Program-made: the position numbers and the translations under genes | Shown here: positions 60,874-64,000 of the stretch, piece after piece | Layout: the number at the start of each line of letters is the position of its first letter | How positions within the stretch are numbered: position 1 is the first letter of the stretch | The notes under the pieces: generated by a model | Told to the model about the DNA's origin: nothing | The model's database searches: none | The model's input: only the letters and a program-made list of their open reading frames with translations | Origin: Microbacterium hydrothermale | Lineage (GTDB): Bacteria; Actinomycetota; Actinomycetes; Actinomycetales; Microbacteriaceae | NCBI RefSeq assembly: GCF_004854025.1 | Contig: NZ_STGM01000002.1 | Location: 1-64,000, forward strand | Reading direction: 5' to 3' | Length of the DNA: 64,000 nucleotides

Positions 60874-61731
60874 TCAGGATGCCGCGTCGTCGGCATCCCT
60901 CCGGTTGCGCGTCTGCTCGGCGCGCGCCGCGAGCAGCTCGTCGGCGGGATAGCCCACCTCGGCGAGCACGAGGCCGCGGGCGGCGAGGACCTTCGTCTCG
61001 GGGATGCGAAGTCGTGCGTCGCGAATGGCGACGACATCGTCGATCTCGATGCGCCCCTCCCCCACGGCCACGCACGCCCCGACGAGGGCGCGCACCATGC
61101 TGTGGCAGAACGCGTCGGCGCGCACGTTCGCGACCAGCACCCCGTCCGCCCCGCGGTGCCAGTCGTACTCGAGCAGGGTGCGGATCGTCGTCGCCTCTTC
61201 GCGCGCCTTGCAGTAGGCCGCGAAGTCGTGGAGTCCGATGAGGCGCCCGGCCGCGGCATCCATCGCCTCGACGTCGAGAGCGCTGCGGAGGGTCGTGGTG
61301 CGGGCACGGTCGAGCGGGTCGTAGGCGGTCGCCGCGTCTGCCAGACGGTACGTGTACCGCCGCCAGACGGCGGAGAATCGCGCGTCGAACCCCTCGGGTG
61401 CCCGGGACGTCCTCCGCACCGTCACATCGGGATAGGCGCCCAGCACGCCGCGCACGCGGCCGGCAAGAGCCGCGACGGCGTCGGACTCGTCGTTGTCACG
61501 ACGCCGGCGTGGCAGGCGGGCGGCCTGATCGGGGTCGAGATCGAGGTGGGCGACCTGGCCGGAGGCGTGCACTCCCGCGTCGGTGCGGCCGGCCACGATG
61601 AGGCGGGGCTCGCCTCCGACGATCCGCGCGAGGGCGTCCTCGAGGACGCCCTGGACCGTCCGCAGGGCGGGCTGGCGTGCCCACCCCCGGAAGTGGGTGC
61701 CGTCGTAGGCGATGTCGAGGCGAATGCGCAC
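60874..61731 (-). CDS. truA: tRNA pseudouridine(38-40) synthase
   Basis: Forms pseudouridine at positions 38-40 in the tRNA anticodon arm. The product has 285 residues. Family motifs are IAYDGTHFRGWARQP, the catalytic loop VAGRTDAGVHASGQVAH (catalytic Asp), RRYTYRL, FAAYCK and FCHSMVRALVG. The GTG start at 61731 has TAGGCT ending 6 bases upstream, so it is probably leaderless. rplQ lies upstream on the same strand, but a terminator separates the two. Assignment is secure. Confidence 0.96.
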   Translation of the reverse strand: MRIRLDIAYDGTHFRGWARQPALRTVQGVLEDALARIVGGEPRLIVAGRTDAGVHASGQVAHLDLDPDQAARLPRRRRDNDESDAVAALAGRVRGVLGAYPDVTVRRTSRAPEGFDARFSAVWRRYTYRLADAATAYDPLDRARTTTLRSALDVEAMDAAAGRLIGLHDFAAYCKAREEATTIRTLLEYDWHRGADGVLVANVRADAFCHSMVRALVGACVAVGEGRIEIDDVVAIRDARLRIPETKVLAARGLVLAEVGYPADELLAARAEQTRNRRDADDAAS

Positions 61732-61798
61732 CCGTCCAGCCTACGAGCGCGGCGGAAGGGCGAACGACGAGGGCCCGACCGGGGGCGGGGTGGAACGA

Positions 61799-61830
61799 CG
61801 AAACCCCCGCCCGGAAGGGCGGGGGTTTCG
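61799..61830 (-). terminator. Terminator after rplQ
   Basis: A 14-bp perfect stem CGAAACCCCCGCCC / GGGCGGGGGTTTCG with a 4-base loop, 15 bases beyond the rplQ stop on the minus strand and ending in TTTCG. It ends the rpoA-rplQ transcript. Confidence 0.92.
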
Positions 61831-61844
61831 TGCGAGCGAGAGGC

Positions 61845-62402
61845 TCAGGCCTTGGCGTCGTCCTGGACGGCGTCGTCGGCGGCGGCCTCAGCGGCCGCGC
61901 CTTCCTCGGGCGACTCGGCGCCGGCGGCGGCGGCCTCGTCGGTCGAGGTCTCCTCGGCGGCGGGCTCTTCCGCGGCGGGCTCCTCAGCGGCCGGAGCAGC
62001 AGCGGCGGGAGCCGCGGCGGCCTTGGTCGACGTCTTCTTGGCGACGGGCTCGAGGACGAGCTCGATCACGGCCATCGGGGCGTTGTCGCCCTTGCGGTTG
62101 CCGACCTTGGTGATGCGGGTGTAGCCGCCGTCACGCTCGGCCACCAGCGGCGCGATCTCGGTGAAGAGGGTGTGAACGACCTCTTTGTCGCCGATGACGC
62201 TCAGCACGCGACGACGCGCATGCAGGTCGCCGCGCTTGGCGAAGGTGATCAGACGCTCGGCGAGCGGACGAAGGCGCTTGGCCTTGGTCTCGGTCGTCTT
62301 GATGGACTTGTGCGTGTAAAGAGCTGCCGCGAGGTTCGCGAGAAGCAGACGCTCGTGGGCCGGGCCGCCTCCGAGGCGGGGACCCTTCGTGGGCTTGGGC
62401 AT
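61845..62402 (-). CDS. rplQ: 50S ribosomal protein L17
   Basis: Large-subunit protein near the peptide exit tunnel. The 185-residue product begins [20 protein letters not shown] and contains the conserved [20 protein letters not shown] and [19 protein letters not shown]. After the normal core (about 120 residues) it carries a roughly 60-residue Ala/Glu-rich acidic tail, a known feature of actinobacterial L17. It lies 42 bases after rpoA. Confidence 0.97.
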   Translation of the reverse strand: MPKPTKGPRLGGGPAHERLLLANLAAALYTHKSIKTTETKAKRLRPLAERLITFAKRGDLHARRRVLSVIGDKEVVHTLFTEIAPLVAERDGGYTRITKVGNRKGDNAPMAVIELVLEPVAKKTSTKAAAAPAAAAPAAEEPAAEEPAAEETSTDEAAAAGAESPEEGAAAEAAADDAVQDDAKA

Positions 62403-62444
62403 GTCGTGTTACTCCAGGGAAAGGTTCGGTCGGGTCCGACGGGG

Positions 62445-63434
62445 TCAGACGGTCTCTTCGTCGTAGCCGCTGTAGAACTGGGCGCCGTCGAAGCCGGGCA
62501 CCGAGTCCTTGAGCGAAAGGCCGAGGGAAGTGAGCTTGTCGCGCACCTCGTCGACCGATTTCTGACCGAAGTTGCGGATGTTCATCAGCTGCGTCTCCGA
62601 AAGGGCGACCAGCTCCGAAACGGTGTTGATGCCCTCGCGCTTGAGGCAGTTGTACGAGCGGACCGAGAGGTCGAGGTCTTCGATCGGCATCGACAGCTCG
62701 TTCGAGAGGACGGTCTCGACCGGCGCGGGGCCGATCTCGATGCCCTCGGCCTCGACGTTCAGCTCGCGGGCGAGACCGAACAGCTCGGTGAGGGTGCGGC
62801 CGGCCGAGGCCACGGCGTCGCGCGGGGCGATGGAGGCCTTGGACTCGACGTCGAGGACGAGCTTGTCGAAGTCGGTGCGCTCACCGGCACGGGTGGCGTC
62901 GACGCGGTAGCTGACCTTGAGCACGGGCGAGTAGATCGAGTCGATCGGGATCTGACCGGCCTCGGCGTACTCGTTGCGGTTCTGCGTCGCCGAGACGTAG
63001 CCGCGGCCGCGCTCGATCGTCAGCTCGAGCTCGAACTTGGCGGTGTCGTTGAGCGTCGCGATGACCAGCTCGGGGTTGTGCACCTCGACACCCGCCGGAG
63101 CGGAGATGTCGGCGGCGGTGACCTCACCGGCGCCGGTCTTGCGCAGGTACGCCGTGATGGGCTCGTCGCGCTCGCTCGAGACGACCAGCTGCTTGATGTT
63201 CAGGATGATCTCGGTGACGTCTTCCTTCACGCCCGGGATGGTGCTGAACTCGTGCAGGACGCCGTCGATGCGGATGCTCGTGACGGCCGCGCCGGGGATC
63301 GACGAGAGGAGGCTGCGGCGCAGCGCGTTGCCGATCGTGTAACCGAAGCCGGGCTCGAGCGGCTCGATGATGAAACGGCTGCGGAACTCCCCGATCTTCT
63401 CCTCGGTCAGAGTGGGACGCTGTGCGATGAGCAC
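62445..63434 (-). CDS. rpoA: DNA-directed RNA polymerase subunit alpha
   Basis: Scaffold subunit of RNA polymerase. The product has 329 residues. The N-terminal assembly domain has [20 protein letters not shown] near residue 22. The C-terminal domain that contacts UP elements and activators has [23 protein letters not shown] 63434 follows AAAGGAA. Upstream on the minus strand, TATAGC near 63463 may be its -10 box, consistent with a promoter after the rpsK terminator. Confidence 0.98.
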   Translation of the reverse strand: MLIAQRPTLTEEKIGEFRSRFIIEPLEPGFGYTIGNALRRSLLSSIPGAAVTSIRIDGVLHEFSTIPGVKEDVTEIILNIKQLVVSSERDEPITAYLRKTGAGEVTAADISAPAGVEVHNPELVIATLNDTAKFELELTIERGRGYVSATQNRNEYAEAGQIPIDSIYSPVLKVSYRVDATRAGERTDFDKLVLDVESKASIAPRDAVASAGRTLTELFGLARELNVEAEGIEIGPAPVETVLSNELSMPIEDLDLSVRSYNCLKREGINTVSELVALSETQLMNIRNFGQKSVDEVRDKLTSLGLSLKDSVPGFDGAQFYSGYDEETV

Positions 63435-63571
63435 TATGTGTTCCTTTCGATCACGTGCCCGCTATATGACACGTGTAGTGGGGTGAGGTGTTGAGTTGTA
63501 CTCGCGGGATGCCGGTCGACCGCGACGGCGGGTTCTCGGCATCCGGAAGTCTGAGTCGCGCGCGAGCGCGG

Positions 63572-63606
63572 CGTTCCCGGGGAGTGACGAGCACTCCCCG
63601 GGAACG
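63572..63606 (-). terminator. Hairpin between rpsK and rpoA
   Basis: A 14-bp perfect stem CGTTCCCGGGGAGT / ACTCCCCGGGAACG begins 6 bases past the rpsK stop. It suggests full or partial termination within what is usually one operon. There is no long T-tract. Confidence 0.7.
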
Positions 63607-63612
63607 GTCGCG

Positions 63613-64000
63613 TCAGACGCGGCGGCGCTTGGGCGGACGGCAGCCGTTGTGGGCCTGCGGCGTCACGTCCTGGATCGAGCCGACCTCGAGACCGGCAGCG
63701 GTCAGCGAGCGGATCGCGGTCTCACGACCCGAACCCGGACCCTTCACGAAGACGTCGACCTTCTTGACGCCGTGCTCCTGCGCCTGGCGAGCGGCCGACT
63801 CCGCGGCCATGCCGGCGGCGTACGGCGTCGACTTGCGGGAGCCCTTGAACCCGACACCGCCGGACGAGGCCCAGCTGATGACGGCGCCCGAGGGGTCCGT
63901 GATCGAAACGATGGTGTTGTTGAACGTCGACTTGATGTGGGCCTGACCCACGGCGATGTTCTTCTTCTCTTTGCGGCGCGGCTTGCGCGCGGCGGACTTG
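63613..64000 (-). CDS. rpsK: 30S ribosomal protein S11 (5' end beyond window)
   Basis: Small-subunit platform protein. The frame is open to the window edge. The residues before [20 protein letters not shown] read [17 protein letters not shown], the normal S11 N-terminus, so only the first few codons are missing. The conserved [16 protein letters not shown] and [18 protein letters not shown] end are present. A later in-frame GTG near 63951 is not the true start. Confidence 0.97.
   Translation of the reverse strand, partial: KSAARKPRRKEKKNIAVGQAHIKSTFNNTIVSITDPSGAVISWASSGGVGFKGSRKSTPYAAGMAAESAARQAQEHGVKKVDVFVKGPGSGRETAIRSLTAAGLEVGSIQDVTPQAHNGCRPPKRRRV

Overview
The window is about 64 kb of high-GC (around 70% by impression) actinobacterial chromosome, most likely Microbacterium or a close relative in Microbacteriaceae. 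Pointers are the GC3-rich coding, many GTG starts, apparently leaderless promoters, an LAATG sortase-type anchor, F420-linked enzyme families, and a small LRRGE(S/P)F protein family I associate with Microbacteriaceae. I see no tRNA, rRNA, insertion sequence, phage gene or CRISPR array. Gene density is high and typical of a chromosome.

Layout. 1-6.7 kb: a truncated surface protein, coaA, a Ppx/GppA phosphatase and the rplM-rpsI-glmM operon. 6.8-15.7 kb: a CPBP protease, an alpha/beta hydrolase, a lipoprotein plus a CNNM/CBS transporter, the ohrR-ohr peroxide pair, and two paralogous PIG-L deacetylases flanking three small genes. 16-19 kb: a polyprenyl glycosylphosphotransferase and UDP-glucose dehydrogenase. 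19.2-25.6 kb: small membrane proteins, an ABC1/UbiB kinase, and an apparently complete Tat set (tatB, tatA, tatC) with a low-molecular-weight tyrosine phosphatase. 25.9-31.9 kb: a second glycosylphosphotransferase, a Wzz/BY-kinase fusion and a large LuxR-type ATPase regulator, so this is an exopolysaccharide locus. 32-47 kb: a DUF998 protein, a DivIVA-like coiled coil, oxidoreductases, a transglutaminase, a GT4 glycosyltransferase, a TerC protein behind a yybP-ykoY (Mn2+) riboswitch, and a DoxX/ligase/PPOX operon. 36.5-48 kb also holds three paralogs of one small protein family with two MarR regulators. 48-60 kb: a GH6 glucanase, an OmpR regulator, a processive GT2 synthase, a histidine kinase, two copies of a module made of a membrane protein and a convergent lipoprotein, a DUF4012 protein and an LAATG-anchored surface protein. 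60-64 kb: an EEP nuclease, truA, rplQ, rpoA and the start-truncated rpsK.

How they may work together. The strongest candidate for an undescribed system is 48.1-57.5 kb. It resembles a beta-glucan synthase locus (GT2 plus GH6, as in Streptomyces cslA/cslZ), but it has a dedicated two-component pair and a duplicated module of a polytopic protein with a GGDEF-like but apparently inactive domain and a secreted lipoprotein. A second theme is regulatory. Arrays of GGRTGA half-sites, mostly 12 bp apart, lie upstream of both the first exopolysaccharide operon and the BY-kinase/LuxR pair, so one regulator may tie the two loci together.
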